The notes under the pieces: model-generated
Database searches by the model: none
Told to the model about the DNA's origin: nothing
The model's input: the letters and a program-made list of their open reading frames with translations, nothing else
Translations under genes and position numbers: made by a program
Source of the DNA: Helicobacter cholecystus
Lineage (GTDB): Bacteria > Campylobacterota > Campylobacteria > Campylobacterales > Helicobacteraceae
Direction: 5' to 3'
DNA length: 64,000 nucleotides
NCBI RefSeq assembly: GCF_003364215.1
Contig: NZ_NXLU01000001.1
Coordinates: forward strand, 124,001 to 188,000
Part shown: piece after piece, positions 56,059 through 64,000 of the stretch
How positions within the stretch are numbered: the first letter of the stretch is position 1
How the letters are laid out: the number at the start of each line of letters is the position of its first letter

Positions 56059-56845
56059 TTTTTTCCTTATTTTCTAAAATTTGGTGATAGAGTGTAGTGT
56101 CAACTTCGTGAGGTCTTAGATTTTCTTGTAATCCTAATTTAGAGAAAATCTCCTCAATTTCTTGCTTAGGATAGAACTTTACTAGATTTTTGGCTAGTTT
56201 TTTGCGTGGTGCAGAAAATGCAATTTTAAGTAAAGTCTCAAGTTTTTCTATCTCTTCAACTCTAGGGTGGTTGGGTTTTTTTATCATTCGAAATACTGCT
56301 GAAGTTACTTTTGGAGCAGGTTCAAAAGCACTTGCAGGAACTTCAAAAAGAAATTCTATTTCTCCCACACTTTGAGCTATAACACTCAGAGCACAAAACT
56401 CTTTTTCTCCCACACGGGCACAAAATTTTTCCGCAACTTCTTTTTGAGTCATTACGACAAATCCCTCACACTTTTCATCTCTAAGCAGTTTTAAGACGAT
56501 CAGCGTTGCAATGTAATAAGGGAGATTAGAAACCAAAAAATATGGCTCTGGGTGTAGCCAACCTGTGGAATCTTTGAGCTCCAACACATCACATAAGACC
56601 AATTTAAGTTTTTGCGTTTCTAGCAACCTAGAGTGTCTTTTAATAAGCAAAGAACATAAGTCTTCATCTACCTCATAAGCTATCAAATTGTGGATTTTGA
56701 TTAGCTCATCAGTCAAATCACCCAAGCCAATCCCAATCTCAATGAGTTGTGAGGAAATATTGGGAATCGCTTGGACAATTTGGCGTAAAAAATAACCATC
56801 TTTTAAGAAATTTTGTCCAAATTTCTTTTTTGCTTTATAATGCAC
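56018..56845 (-). CDS. ksgA: 16S rRNA dimethyladenosine transferase
   Basis: Dimethylates two adjacent adenosines in the 16S 3' hairpin. The N terminus has KKKFGQNFLKDGYFL; SAM site IEIGIGLGDLTDEL; catalytic VSNLPYYIAT; and PKVTSAVFRM and FSAPRKKLAKNL. 275 residues. It is the first gene of the group. The C-terminal tail overlaps rnj in another frame and is basic and polar. Confidence 0.96.
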   Translation of the reverse strand: MHYKAKKKFGQNFLKDGYFLRQIVQAIPNISSQLIEIGIGLGDLTDELIKIHNLIAYEVDEDLCSLLIKRHSRLLETQKLKLVLCDVLELKDSTGWLHPEPYFLVSNLPYYIATLIVLKLLRDEKCEGFVVMTQKEVAEKFCARVGEKEFCALSVIAQSVGEIEFLFEVPASAFEPAPKVTSAVFRMIKKPNHPRVEEIEKLETLLKIAFSAPRKKLAKNLVKFYPKQEIEEIFSKLGLQENLRPHEVDTTLYHQILENKEKNGKQRTKDSSSPK

Positions 56846-56904
56846 TCTTTAAGTTTCCTTTTGATTTTGATTGTATCTTGTTTTTGGAAATGTTGGGAGG
56901 AAAA

Positions 56905-57471
56905 ATGTTTGTATGTGCTGGAAATGGTGAAGAGTTTGAATTTGCAAAGAGTATAGGTGTAGGATTAGTAGAAAGTGCGATGACTTTAAGCCAACTTTGC
57001 TCTTGTAAAAATATAGAAAGTCTAGTTTTTATTGGAAGTGCAGGAAGCTATGACAAAGAGGTAAAATTACTGGATTTGTTTGTGAGCGATTATGCTACTC
57101 AAATAGAAAATTCATTTTTGCAAGATAAGAGTTATACCCCTATCCCACAAGAAATTAAACTCACTCAAAATGTTTCATGTGAAACAATTCAAAAGATTTT
57201 TTCTCTTGATTTGCCTCAAGCTATTGTTAATTCTAGTAATTATATTTGTGTAGATTCAAATTATGCGCTGAATATGAAAAAGAAAGGAATCTTGCTAGAG
57301 AATATGGAATTTTTCTCTGTGCTTTCTGTGGCTAGACGTTTTAATCTTCCTGCTTTGGGAGTGTTTTGTGTAAGCAATTATTGTGGAGAAAATGCTCATC
57401 AGGAGTTTTTGAAAAATCGGGGAAAAGTGATAGAAAAATTAAAAAGCGTGGTGGAGAGATTGAAGGTTTGA
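56905..57471 (+). CDS. nucleoside phosphorylase-like protein
   Basis: 188 residues. The N terminus MFVCAGNGEEFEFAKSIGVG and the motif VFIGSAGSYDKEVKLLDLFVSD (GSAG and SD) resemble the PNP/UDP phosphorylase superfamily; VDSNYALNMKKKGILLENMEFFSVLSVARRF corresponds to the conserved 'D.E..A...A' end. Shorter than MtnN or DeoD (about 230), so the substrate is uncertain. Start placed at ATG 6 bases after GGGAGG. It contains one parS-like site. Confidence 0.75.
   Translation: MFVCAGNGEEFEFAKSIGVGLVESAMTLSQLCSCKNIESLVFIGSAGSYDKEVKLLDLFVSDYATQIENSFLQDKSYTPIPQEIKLTQNVSCETIQKIFSLDLPQAIVNSSNYICVDSNYALNMKKKGILLENMEFFSVLSVARRFNLPALGVFCVSNYCGENAHQEFLKNRGKVIEKLKSVVERLKV
57171..57186. other. parS-like site 1
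   Basis: TGTTTCATGTGAAACA inside the phosphorylase-like gene: 7-base inverted arms TGTTTCA/TGAAACA around a TG centre, one base from the classical parS TGTTTCACGTGAAACA. Distance from dnaA is about 11 kb. ParB spreads from such sites to compact and segregate the origin region. It shares all 16 bases with site 2. Confidence 0.7.
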
Positions 57472-57476
57472 GAGAT

Positions 57477-57512
57477 AACCTCTAGAGACTTAAAAAGAGG
57501 TTTGATTTTTTA
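57477..57512 (+). terminator. terminator after phosphorylase-like gene
   Basis: Stem AACCTCT/AGAGGTT (57477-57483, 57496-57502) with a 12-base loop, followed by TGATTTTTTT. Between convergent genes; the other strand has a shorter A-run, so it works mainly on the plus strand. Confidence 0.6.
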
Positions 57513-57528
57513 ATGATGTCTCAAATAT

Positions 57529-57732
57529 CTAGTGTTTAATCATTCTATACAAGCTATAAAGAGAGATAAAAAATACAAGAAAACTAACCCCAAGGTTTTG
57601 AGTAATTATATAACTAAAGACTGAAACAATAAGAGGGATTCCTAATAAAAAAATATAAAAAATTGCAACAAGTGCAAGACTTAGCCAAAGCTCCCAAAAA
57701 CCTAAAATTAAAATAACTAAAAATGTCCACAT
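57529..57732 (-). CDS. small two-helix membrane protein, unknown
   Basis: 67 hydrophobic residues (MWTFLVILILGFWELWLSLALVAIFYI, then ISLYSLYRMIKH), two or three membrane helices. No family recognised. Upstream stands a TATAGT -10 with a ten-base homopolymer directly against it. The ribosome-binding site is weak (AAAGAAAGAAA). Position between unrelated genes suggests its own promoter. Confidence 0.55.
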   Translation of the reverse strand: MWTFLVILILGFWELWLSLALVAIFYIFLLGIPLIVSVFSYIITQNLGVSFLVFFISLYSLYRMIKH

Positions 57733-57769
57733 TACTTTTTTCTTTCTTTTTAATCTAATTAAGTATTTA

Positions 57770-57785
57770 ACTATACCCCCCCCCC
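57770..57785 (-). promoter_or_regulatory. promoter with ten-G tract beside its -10
   Basis: On the minus strand GGAAGGGGGGGGGG is followed at once by TATAGT (57775-57770), about 38 bases before the small membrane-protein gene start. A homopolymer in the spacer changes -35/-10 distance when it slips, the classical basis of promoter phase variation. Confidence 0.55.
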
Positions 57786-57960
57786 TTCCTTAAAATCTAC
57801 TTAAAAAATAAAATTTTGTATTTAGATTTATGGCTTTTGATGTTAATGAGAGAGTGGAGAAGAAATTTAAACTTAGAGAGAATTAAACAAAAGCTAGGAT
57901 TATAGTGTTTTTTGCTACAATCCCCCCTTTATTCCAAAACCCAATAAAGAGTATTCCAAA

Positions 57961-59052
57961 ATGAAAAAAAATATTTATGACTATACCCTTAAAGAAATGG
58001 AAGAAATGTTTTCTCCTAGTTTTAGAGCTAAGCAAATTTATCATTGGCTTTATGTCAAGTATGAAGAAAATTTTAATCAAATGCAAAATCTTCCCAAGAC
58101 CTTACAAGAAGAATTAAATGAAAAATTCTGTGCCCAAAATCTAAAAATTATTACTATTGAAAATAGCATTGATGGAAGTAAAAAATATCTTTTTCAGACA
58201 AAAGAAGGTCTAAGTTTTGAGAGTGTTTTTATCAAGATGAGAGATAAAAAAATTGATGAAACTGGAAGAATTGTTGAGGGGGAAAAATATACCTTCTGTC
58301 TTTCTTCTCAGGTGGGATGCAAGGTTGGGTGTGCATTTTGCTCTACTGCTAAAGGGGGATTTGTGAGGAATTTAAGTGCAGGAGAGATTGTAGAGCAGGT
58401 TGTAAGGCTTAAAAAAGACAATGATTTGGCTCCAGAGAAGAGGGTCAATATTGTTTATATGGGTATGGGAGAACCATTAGATAATTTAGATAATGTTTCT
58501 AAGGCCATCTCAATTATTGCTGAACTCAATGGACTCTCCATTTCTCCAAGACGCCAAACCATTTCTACTAGTGGTATAGCTCCAAAAATTAAAAAACTAG
58601 GAGAAATGGATTTAGGAGTGCAACTTGCAATTTCACTTCATGCTGTAGATGATGAGTTAAGGAGTAAGCTTATTCCTATGAATAAAGCTTATAATATTAG
58701 AGCAATTCTTGATGCTGTGAGATCATTTCCTGTAGATACAAGAAAGAGAATTATGTTTGAATATCTTGTGATAAAAGATCTCAATGATGATCTAGCAAGT
58801 GCAAAAAAACTTCTTAAACTTCTTGATGGAATTAAATCTAAAGTTAATTTAATTTTCTTTAATCCTCATGAAGAGAGTGAATTTGAACGTCCAGAAGTCG
58901 AGAAAGTCAAAGCTTTTGCTGATTTTTTAGTACAAAGAGGATTGCTTTGTACAATTAGAGAATCTAAGGGATTGGATATTTCAGCAGCATGTGGTCAACT
59001 CCGTGAGAAAGAAAAAAGAAAAAATGTTTCATGTGAAACAAAAGGACAATAA
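57961..59052 (+). CDS. rlmN: 23S rRNA/tRNA adenine-C2 methyltransferase
   Basis: Radical-SAM enzyme methylating A2503 of 23S rRNA and A37 of tRNAs. The cluster motif [19 protein letters not shown] (C-x3-C-x2-C) is near residue 119, with [11 protein letters not shown] and [13 protein letters not shown]. The catalytic Cys near the C terminus is in ISAACGQL. 363 residues. The final coding bases contain the second parS-like site. Confidence 0.97.
   Translation: MKKNIYDYTLKEMEEMFSPSFRAKQIYHWLYVKYEENFNQMQNLPKTLQEELNEKFCAQNLKIITIENSIDGSKKYLFQTKEGLSFESVFIKMRDKKIDETGRIVEGEKYTFCLSSQVGCKVGCAFCSTAKGGFVRNLSAGEIVEQVVRLKKDNDLAPEKRVNIVYMGMGEPLDNLDNVSKAISIIAELNGLSISPRRQTISTSGIAPKIKKLGEMDLGVQLAISLHAVDDELRSKLIPMNKAYNIRAILDAVRSFPVDTRKRIMFEYLVIKDLNDDLASAKKLLKLLDGIKSKVNLIFFNPHEESEFERPEVEKVKAFADFLVQRGLLCTIRESKGLDISAACGQLREKEKRKNVSCETKGQ
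59025..59040. other. parS-like site 2
   Basis: TGTTTCATGTGAAACA at the extreme 3' end of rlmN, identical to site 1 and in the same orientation, 1.85 kb further from the origin. It lies in the dispensable C-terminal tail (NVSCETKGQ). That two unrelated genes share all 16 bases and the same codon phase argues for selection on DNA. Confidence 0.7.
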
Positions 59053-59053
59053 G

Positions 59054-59140
59054 ATGGGTGTTGTTGATGTGATTTTATTAATTATTTTGAGCATTGTTGT
59101 TTTAGTGGGTGGAGTAATGTTTATAAAATATTTCAAGTAG
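59054..59140 (+). CDS. 28-residue membrane peptide
   Basis: MGVVDVILLIILSIVVLVGG and a short basic end (FIKYFK), one helix. It starts 1 base after the rlmN stop, with AAGGA 8 bases ahead, and is followed 9 bases later by queH. Too small to place in a family. The compact fit and ribosome-binding site argue for translation. Confidence 0.5.
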   Translation: MGVVDVILLIILSIVVLVGGVMFIKYFK

Positions 59141-59149
59141 GATGAAGCA

Positions 59150-60250
59150 ATGTTGGTGCATATTTGTTGTAGTGTAGATAGTCATTATTTTTTGAGTGAA
59201 TTAAAAAAAATCTATCCTGATGAGAAAATGATTGGTTTTTTTTATAACCCCAATATTCATCCCCGCTCAGAACATGATCTAAGATTGCTTGATGTGAAGC
59301 GAAGTTGTCAAATGCTTGGAGTAGAACTTATTGAGGGACAATATGATGATGAGGTTTGGAATAAAGAAGTTAGAGGTTTAGAAGATGAACCAGAAAAAGG
59401 GGCAAGATGCAATGTATGTTTTGATGTGAGATTGATACAGAGTGCCAAACTTGCTAGAAAGTTAGGAGAGAAGGTTTTTACAACAACTCTTCTTTCCTCT
59501 CCGATGAAAACCCAAGACATTCTCTTTTCTCAAGGAGAAAAAATTGCTCAAGATTTTGGATTAGAATTTATCAAGATTGATGTCAGAAGCCAAGGTGGGA
59601 CACAAAAACAAAATGAACTCAGTAAAAAAGACAAACTTTATCGTCAAAATTATTGTGGATGCAAGTTTGCACTTCAAAAACAAAGAGAAAAGCAAGGAAG
59701 ATTTCCCTTAGAATTTATTTCCCCTATTCATCAGCAAGTGATGAAAGGGAGCATTGAATATCGTAATGAGGTTTTTAACAAAAGAATGAGGCTTGAAGAG
59801 GAGAAAAAATCTTATATTCTCGTGCAACAAAAACAACTTATTTGGCGATGCTTCCAGGCTAAATTGGAGGTTTTTGGAGCGTGTGCAAAAAGCTATGTGG
59901 TGACTCATTCTCAAAGTAAAAAAAATATTAGATTAGGCGCACTCTCTTGGGTCATTCCAAAGAATTTTCCCCTTAAGATCGGGAGAGTGGGGATAAGTAA
60001 AAGAGATGATACGCTGATTTTTACCCTTAAGGCTTTTAATGAAATCTTAAAATTAGATTATAAAAATCTTGATGATTTGCTTCTCTTTCCACCCCCTTAT
60101 ATGCTTGAGCTTTCTTTGCGTGAAAAGATTGGTTTCCCTCAATCGATCAATCCAATCTTGGTTGTAGAACATGAGTTTAAAGAAGACGCAAGAGTAAATA
60201 TTCAAAGCATTTTCCAAGAAGAGGCAGTTTTTGAAGTGTTAGAAGTTTAG
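59150..60250 (+). CDS. queH: epoxyqueuosine reductase QueH
   Basis: Last step of queuosine synthesis in bacteria without QueG. QueH features: N-terminal VHICCSVDSHYFL (CC pair), ARCNVCFDVRL (CxxC), NYCGCKFALQKQREKQGR (CxC) for the cluster and metal. The rest to 366 residues is longer than typical QueH (about 200), with a C-terminal 170-residue extension of unknown role. It lies in line with rlmN; both modify RNA. Confidence 0.9.
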   Translation: MLVHICCSVDSHYFLSELKKIYPDEKMIGFFYNPNIHPRSEHDLRLLDVKRSCQMLGVELIEGQYDDEVWNKEVRGLEDEPEKGARCNVCFDVRLIQSAKLARKLGEKVFTTTLLSSPMKTQDILFSQGEKIAQDFGLEFIKIDVRSQGGTQKQNELSKKDKLYRQNYCGCKFALQKQREKQGRFPLEFISPIHQQVMKGSIEYRNEVFNKRMRLEEEKKSYILVQQKQLIWRCFQAKLEVFGACAKSYVVTHSQSKKNIRLGALSWVIPKNFPLKIGRVGISKRDDTLIFTLKAFNEILKLDYKNLDDLLLFPPPYMLELSLREKIGFPQSINPILVVEHEFKEDARVNIQSIFQEEAVFEVLEV

Positions 60251-60308
60251 TTTTGGTAAAATGAGCGATCTTAAAGATTTATGAACTAAAATAATAAGGG
60301 AATACAAA

Positions 60309-60761
60309 ATGATGGATGTCAATATTATCAAAAAAATTCTGCCACATCGCTATCCGATGCTCCTTGTAGATCGTGTAGTAGACATTAAACCCAATGAGAG
60401 CATTGAAGCTTATAAAAATGTCACAATTAATGAAGAAGTATTTTTAGGGCATTTTCCAAAGCAACCTATTTATCCAGGAGTAATGATTATTGAGGGAATG
60501 GCGCAAGCAGGTGGACTTTTGGCATTTATAAGTATGTTTGGGGATAATTATTCTATAGCAGAAAATAAGATTGTTTATTTTATGACAATTGATCGAGTGA
60601 AATTCAGAATCCCTGTTGTCCCTGGAGATAGACTGATTTATAAGGTAGATGTCATCAAAAATAAAGGAGCAATTTGGCAAATGGAGGCCAAGGCCTATGT
60701 TGATGACAAGCTTGTCTCTGAAGCAGAGCTTAAAGCCATGATTGCTGATGTGGAGAAGTAA
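60309..60761 (+). CDS. fabZ: 3-hydroxyacyl-ACP dehydratase FabZ
   Basis: Dehydrates 3-hydroxyacyl-ACP in fatty-acid elongation. LPHRYPMLLVDRV carries the catalytic His; GHFPKQPIYPGVMIIEGMAQAGG the catalytic Glu. 150 residues. First gene of fabZ-lpxA-clpX-mreB-mreC. ATG ATG tandem start with AAGGGAAT upstream. Confidence 0.97.
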   Translation: MMDVNIIKKILPHRYPMLLVDRVVDIKPNESIEAYKNVTINEEVFLGHFPKQPIYPGVMIIEGMAQAGGLLAFISMFGDNYSIAENKIVYFMTIDRVKFRIPVVPGDRLIYKVDVIKNKGAIWQMEAKAYVDDKLVSEAELKAMIADVEK

Positions 60762-60762
60762 A

Positions 60763-61569
60763 ATGATTGCCTCAAGTGCAAAAATTGCAAAGACCGCCAT
60801 TATTGCTGAGGGTGCAAAAATTGGAGAGAATGTTGAGATTGGCGAGTTTTGTATTATTGGAGAGAATGTTGAGATTGGCGAAGGGAGCAAGGTTTTTCAT
60901 CATGCTTGTATTGAGGGCTATACAAAGATTGGGAAAAACAACAAAATCTTTTCTTACGCAGCTGTAGGAATTCCTCCTCAAGATCTCAAATTTTCTGGAG
61001 AAAAAACTGAACTCATTATTGGGGATAATAATCTTATTCGAGAATTTACTACACTTAACCCTGGGACTGAGGGAGGTGGAGGAATTACAAAGATTGGGAA
61101 TAATAATCTTTTAATGGCTTATGTGCATGTGGCACATGATTGTTTGATTGGAAATCACTGTATTCTTGCAAATGGTGCAACATTGGCTGGTCATATTGAA
61201 TTAGGAAATTATGTTAATGTCGGAGGACTCACTCCAATCCATCAATTTTGTAAAGTTGGAGATGGTGCGATGATTGCAGGAGCATCAGCCCTTTCTCAAG
61301 ATATCCCTCCTTATTGTATGGCCGAGGGAAATAGGGCGGTAATTCGCGGATTTAATCGCCATAGAATGAGATTGCTTTTCTCTCATGAAGAAGTGGATAG
61401 CATTTGCACACTCTATAAAGTTCTTTTCTCTCGTGTAGCCCCAATTAAAGAATTAGCTCAAGAGCAATTAGAAAAAAATCCAAATGATACACATACTCAA
61501 AATATTTGTAATTTTATTTTGAACTCAACGCGAGGAATCCCACTTAAAAAAGGAAGTGTTAGTGAATAG
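60763..61569 (+). CDS. lpxA: UDP-GlcNAc acyltransferase LpxA
   Basis: First step of lipid A synthesis. Left-handed beta-helix of hexapeptide repeats ([30 protein letters not shown]). The catalytic His is in [14 protein letters not shown], and the C-terminal helical part follows. Start at [10 protein letters not shown] just after the fabZ stop, with GGAGAAG upstream; a longer frame overlaps fabZ. 268 residues. Confidence 0.96.
   Translation: MIASSAKIAKTAIIAEGAKIGENVEIGEFCIIGENVEIGEGSKVFHHACIEGYTKIGKNNKIFSYAAVGIPPQDLKFSGEKTELIIGDNNLIREFTTLNPGTEGGGGITKIGNNNLLMAYVHVAHDCLIGNHCILANGATLAGHIELGNYVNVGGLTPIHQFCKVGDGAMIAGASALSQDIPPYCMAEGNRAVIRGFNRHRMRLLFSHEEVDSICTLYKVLFSRVAPIKELAQEQLEKNPNDTHTQNICNFILNSTRGIPLKKGSVSE
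60820..60881 (+). repeat. 36-base tandem duplication in lpxA
   Basis: The 26-mer from ATTGGAGAGAATG to GATTGGCGA occurs twice without change, offset by 36 bases (60820-60845, 60856-60881), adding two hexapeptide turns of the beta-helix. The exact identity at the DNA level suggests a recent duplication or conversion. Confidence 0.8.
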
Positions 61570-62782
61570 ATGTAGTTTTTGTGGAAAAAATTATCCTGAT
61601 GAGATGCTCATTAAAAGTGATAGGGAAATTTCAGGAGAAGATGTAGGGATTTGTGTGCATTGTATTGCAGCCATTAATCGTCTTGCGGATATTGAAGAAG
61701 GGAGTTATTTTACAGGAGAGGGAAATGCTTGTAAGGAAATAAAACTTCCTACTCCAAAAGAATTAAAAGATGCTCTTGATGAGTATGTTATCGGTCAAGA
61801 TGAGGCAAAAAAAGTTTTAAGTGTTGCAGTGTATAACCACTATAAGAGAATCTATAGAGAGGACTATAAAGGAGAGTTTGAAGATGTTGAGGTGGGGAAA
61901 AGTAATGTGCTTTTTATTGGGCCAACAGGAAGCGGAAAAACTCTTATGGCTCAAACTCTAGCAAAAACCTTAGGAGTACCTATTGCAATCTCTGATGCTA
62001 CCTCACTTACAGAAGCAGGCTATGTAGGAGAGGATGTAGAAAATATTCTCACTCGTCTTCTCCAAGCCTCTGATGGCGATGTTCAAAGAGCTCAAAAAGG
62101 GATTGTTTTTATTGATGAGGTAGATAAAATTTCTAGACTTTCAGAAAATCGAAGCATTACAAGGGATGTTTCAGGTGAGGGAGTGCAACAAGCATTGCTT
62201 AAAATTATTGAAGGAAGCTTGGTAAATATTCCACCCAAGGGAGGAAGAAAACACCCTCATCAAGAATTCATTCAAATTGATACAAGCAATATCCTTTTCT
62301 TATGTGGGGGAGCTTTTGATGGGTTGCAAGAGATAATCAAGCGTCGTCTTGGAGGAAATACTTTAGGATTTAATCAAGAGAAAAACAATCAAGATGAAAG
62401 TGATGTTTTGCATTTTGTGCAACCAGAAGATTTGGTTTCATATGGACTGATTCCTGAACTTATTGGACGTTTGCCTGTGATTGCCACACTTGATGAGATC
62501 ACACAAGAAGCAATGGTAGAGATTCTTATAAAGCCCAAAAATTCACTCATCAAACAATATCAAAAACTCTTTGATATGGATGGGGTAAAACTGAGTTTTC
62601 AGAGTAATGCATTAGATGCAATTGCAAAACTTGCAATTGCAAGAAAAACAGGTGCAAGAGGATTGAGAAGTATTTTAGAAGAAGTGCTTAATCCCATGAT
62701 GTTTGATCTTCCATCATTAAGTGGAAAGGAAGTTGTGATTAAAGATGAGGATATTCAAAAAATTCAAGGAGAGAAAAGATGA
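61562..62782 (+). CDS. clpX: ATP-dependent Clp protease ATPase subunit ClpX
   Basis: Unfoldase for ClpP. N-terminal zinc finger CSFCGK...CVHC, Walker A GPTGSGKT, Walker [11 protein letters not shown], and [28 protein letters not shown] and [17 protein letters not shown] start chosen with AGGA 7 bases ahead; a GTG two codons earlier is also possible. Overlaps lpxA by 8 bases and mreB by 4. Confidence 0.97.
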   Translation: MNRCSFCGKNYPDEMLIKSDREISGEDVGICVHCIAAINRLADIEEGSYFTGEGNACKEIKLPTPKELKDALDEYVIGQDEAKKVLSVAVYNHYKRIYREDYKGEFEDVEVGKSNVLFIGPTGSGKTLMAQTLAKTLGVPIAISDATSLTEAGYVGEDVENILTRLLQASDGDVQRAQKGIVFIDEVDKISRLSENRSITRDVSGEGVQQALLKIIEGSLVNIPPKGGRKHPHQEFIQIDTSNILFLCGGAFDGLQEIIKRRLGGNTLGFNQEKNNQDESDVLHFVQPEDLVSYGLIPELIGRLPVIATLDEITQEAMVEILIKPKNSLIKQYQKLFDMDGVKLSFQSNALDAIAKLAIARKTGARGLRSILEEVLNPMMFDLPSLSGKEVVIKDEDIQKIQGEKR

Positions 62783-63819
62783 TACTTGATCGTTTTATTG
62801 GGATTTTTTCGCATGATATTGCGATTGACTTAGGAACAGCAAATACTGTTGTCTCTGCCAAAGGGCAGGGAATTATCATTAATGAACCCTCAATCATTGC
62901 AGTGCAAAATGATCGCTATGGGGCTAGGGGAAAACTTCTTGCTGTAGGAAACTCAGCAAAAGAAATGGTGGGAAAAACCCCAGGAAGTATTTATGCAATT
63001 CGTCCAATGAAAGATGGAGTTATTGCAGATTTTGATATGACTGAGAAGATGATTCGCTATTTTGTAGAAAAAGCTCACAAAAGAAAATCACTGATGCGTC
63101 CAAGAATTATGGTGTGTGTGCCTTATGGGCTTACAGGAGTTGAACGAAAGGCTGTAAGAGAATCGGCCATGAGTGCAGGAGCAAGAGAGGTTTTTTTGAT
63201 TGAAGAACCTATGGCAGCAGCTATTGGTGCAGGACTTCCTGTGCGTGAGCCTCAAGGAAGTTTAGTTGTAGATATTGGTGGAGGAACAACAGAAATTGGT
63301 GTGATTTCTTTAGGGGGACTTGTCATTGCTAAATCACTGAGAGTTGCAGGAGATAAACTAGATACAGCAATTGTAGATTATGTGAGAGCAAATTATAACC
63401 TTTATATTGGAGAGCGAACAGGAGAGGAGATTAAGATTGAAATTGGTGCAGCGATTTCTTTAGATCAACCCCTTAAAATGCAGGTTAAAGGAAAGGATCA
63501 GGTGAGTGGTTTGCTTAATACTATTGAGCTTACAAGCGAGGATGTAAGAGAGGCAATTAAATCCCAACTTAAAGAGATTGGAAATGCATTAAAGAGCGTC
63601 TTAGAATCTATGCCACCAGATTTAGCAGGAGATATTGTTGAAAATGGTGTTGTACTTACAGGAGGTGGAGCACTTATTCGTGGGCTTGATAAATATCTCT
63701 CTGAGCTTGTTAAGCTTCCAGTTTATGTTGCAGAAGAACCTCTGCTTTGTGTTGCCAAAGGGACTAGTCGAGCAATAGAGGAGATGGATCTTTTGGAGCA
63801 ACTCAGTTTTGAACAATGA
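62779..63819 (+). CDS. mreB: rod-shape determining protein MreB
   Basis: Bacterial actin homologue guiding lateral wall growth. [12 protein letters not shown] (phosphate 1), [18 protein letters not shown] (phosphate 2) and [17 protein letters not shown] (adenosine) are all present. 346 residues. Starts within the clpX stop (ATGA) and is followed by mreC sharing ATGA. Confidence 0.98.
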   Translation: MILDRFIGIFSHDIAIDLGTANTVVSAKGQGIIINEPSIIAVQNDRYGARGKLLAVGNSAKEMVGKTPGSIYAIRPMKDGVIADFDMTEKMIRYFVEKAHKRKSLMRPRIMVCVPYGLTGVERKAVRESAMSAGAREVFLIEEPMAAAIGAGLPVREPQGSLVVDIGGGTTEIGVISLGGLVIAKSLRVAGDKLDTAIVDYVRANYNLYIGERTGEEIKIEIGAAISLDQPLKMQVKGKDQVSGLLNTIELTSEDVREAIKSQLKEIGNALKSVLESMPPDLAGDIVENGVVLTGGGALIRGLDKYLSELVKLPVYVAEEPLLCVAKGTSRAIEEMDLLEQLSFEQ

Positions 63820-64000
63820 GGATCAAACCTTTTTTTATCCTTGTTTTTTTGTTTGTAGCGATTACAATTTTTTTTAAACTTGACCATTCTTTAAGAGGAA
63901 TGATTCTTTCTTTGGGTGATGAGGTTAAAAATGCAGTTTTTGATTTTAAAGAATGGGGGAAAGAGACATATTTAAAATATTTTAATCAAGCTCAAAATAT
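63816..64000 (+). CDS. mreC: MreC, 3' end beyond window
   Basis: Starts in the mreB stop (ATGA). 61 codons are visible: a short basic start, one membrane helix (FFILVFLFVAITIFF) and the beginning of a coiled coil (LRGMILSLGDEVKNAVFDFK). The position after mreB and the helix-coil layout fit MreC, which links MreB to the wall enzymes. Confidence 0.85.
   Translation, partial: MRIKPFFILVFLFVAITIFFKLDHSLRGMILSLGDEVKNAVFDFKEWGKETYLKYFNQAQN

Overview
This window is AT-rich chromosomal DNA from a Campylobacterota species, most likely a Helicobacter outside the H. pylori species. Support comes from gene orders shared with Helicobacter (NFACT-recN-nadK; kdsD-rnj-ksgA; fabZ-lpxA-clpX-mreB-mreC; rpsF-ssb-rpsR), a cbb3 oxidase operon ccoNOQP, the futalosine-pathway enzyme MqnE, and ThyX. 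These assignments rest on reading motifs by eye, not on a database search. No rRNA, tRNA, insertion sequence or CRISPR array was recognised.

Layout. 1-1.8 kb: an RluA-type pseudouridine synthase cut by the window edge, a small unknown protein and lgt. 1.8-7.7 kb (minus): ccoNOQP followed by accessory membrane proteins (DUF4006-like, a 35-residue peptide, a TPM-like protein, a FixH-like protein) and three pseudopilin-like genes. 7.9-10 kb: tilS, divergent ridA and a DedA protein. 10.1-13 kb: an ECF-type nickel (or cobalt) transporter, nikKLMQO. 13-18.7 kb (minus): an outer-membrane protein, then glmS and a four-gene Mla-like lipid transport set whose permease carries a frameshift. 19-22.3 kb: DMT transporter, CoA-binding protein, ArnT-like membrane protein and a fourth pseudopilin. 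22.3-27.2 kb (minus): ruvX, dprA, lipoprotein, ilvC, phosphoribosyltransferase, mqnE, moaA. 28.2-34.5 kb (minus): J-domain protein, OmpA-like protein, nadK, recN, NFACT, a small hydrophilic protein and a glycosyltransferase. 34.6-40.2 kb: TauE exporter, hydrolase, large D-lactate dehydrogenase and a GT2 glycosyltransferase. 40.2-45.6 kb (minus): rpsF-ssb-rpsR, holA, rnr, thyX, ruvC.

The replication origin lies around dnaA. DnaA-box-like repeats sit both before dnaA and between dnaA and dnaN, as in the bipartite oriC described for H. pylori. Genes left of dnaA run mainly on the minus strand, and dnaN, gyrB, plsY and folB run on the plus strand. Two identical near-consensus parS-like 16-mers occur 11-13 kb to the right of the origin. 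Together these suggest that replication initiation and origin segregation are both encoded here.

Points of most interest: the parS-like pair; a ten-base C tract directly against the -10 of a small membrane-protein gene (candidate phase-variable promoter); a one-base frameshift that detaches the STAS domain from the MlaE-like permease; a tandem pair of small proteins resembling superinfection-immunity proteins after gyrB; a decayed YdcF/DUF218 gene after folB; a hairpin that buries the ribosome-binding site of a GT2 gene; and short peptides of 35 and 28 residues with good ribosome-binding sites. No wholly new defence or mobile system was found; most of the window is core genome.
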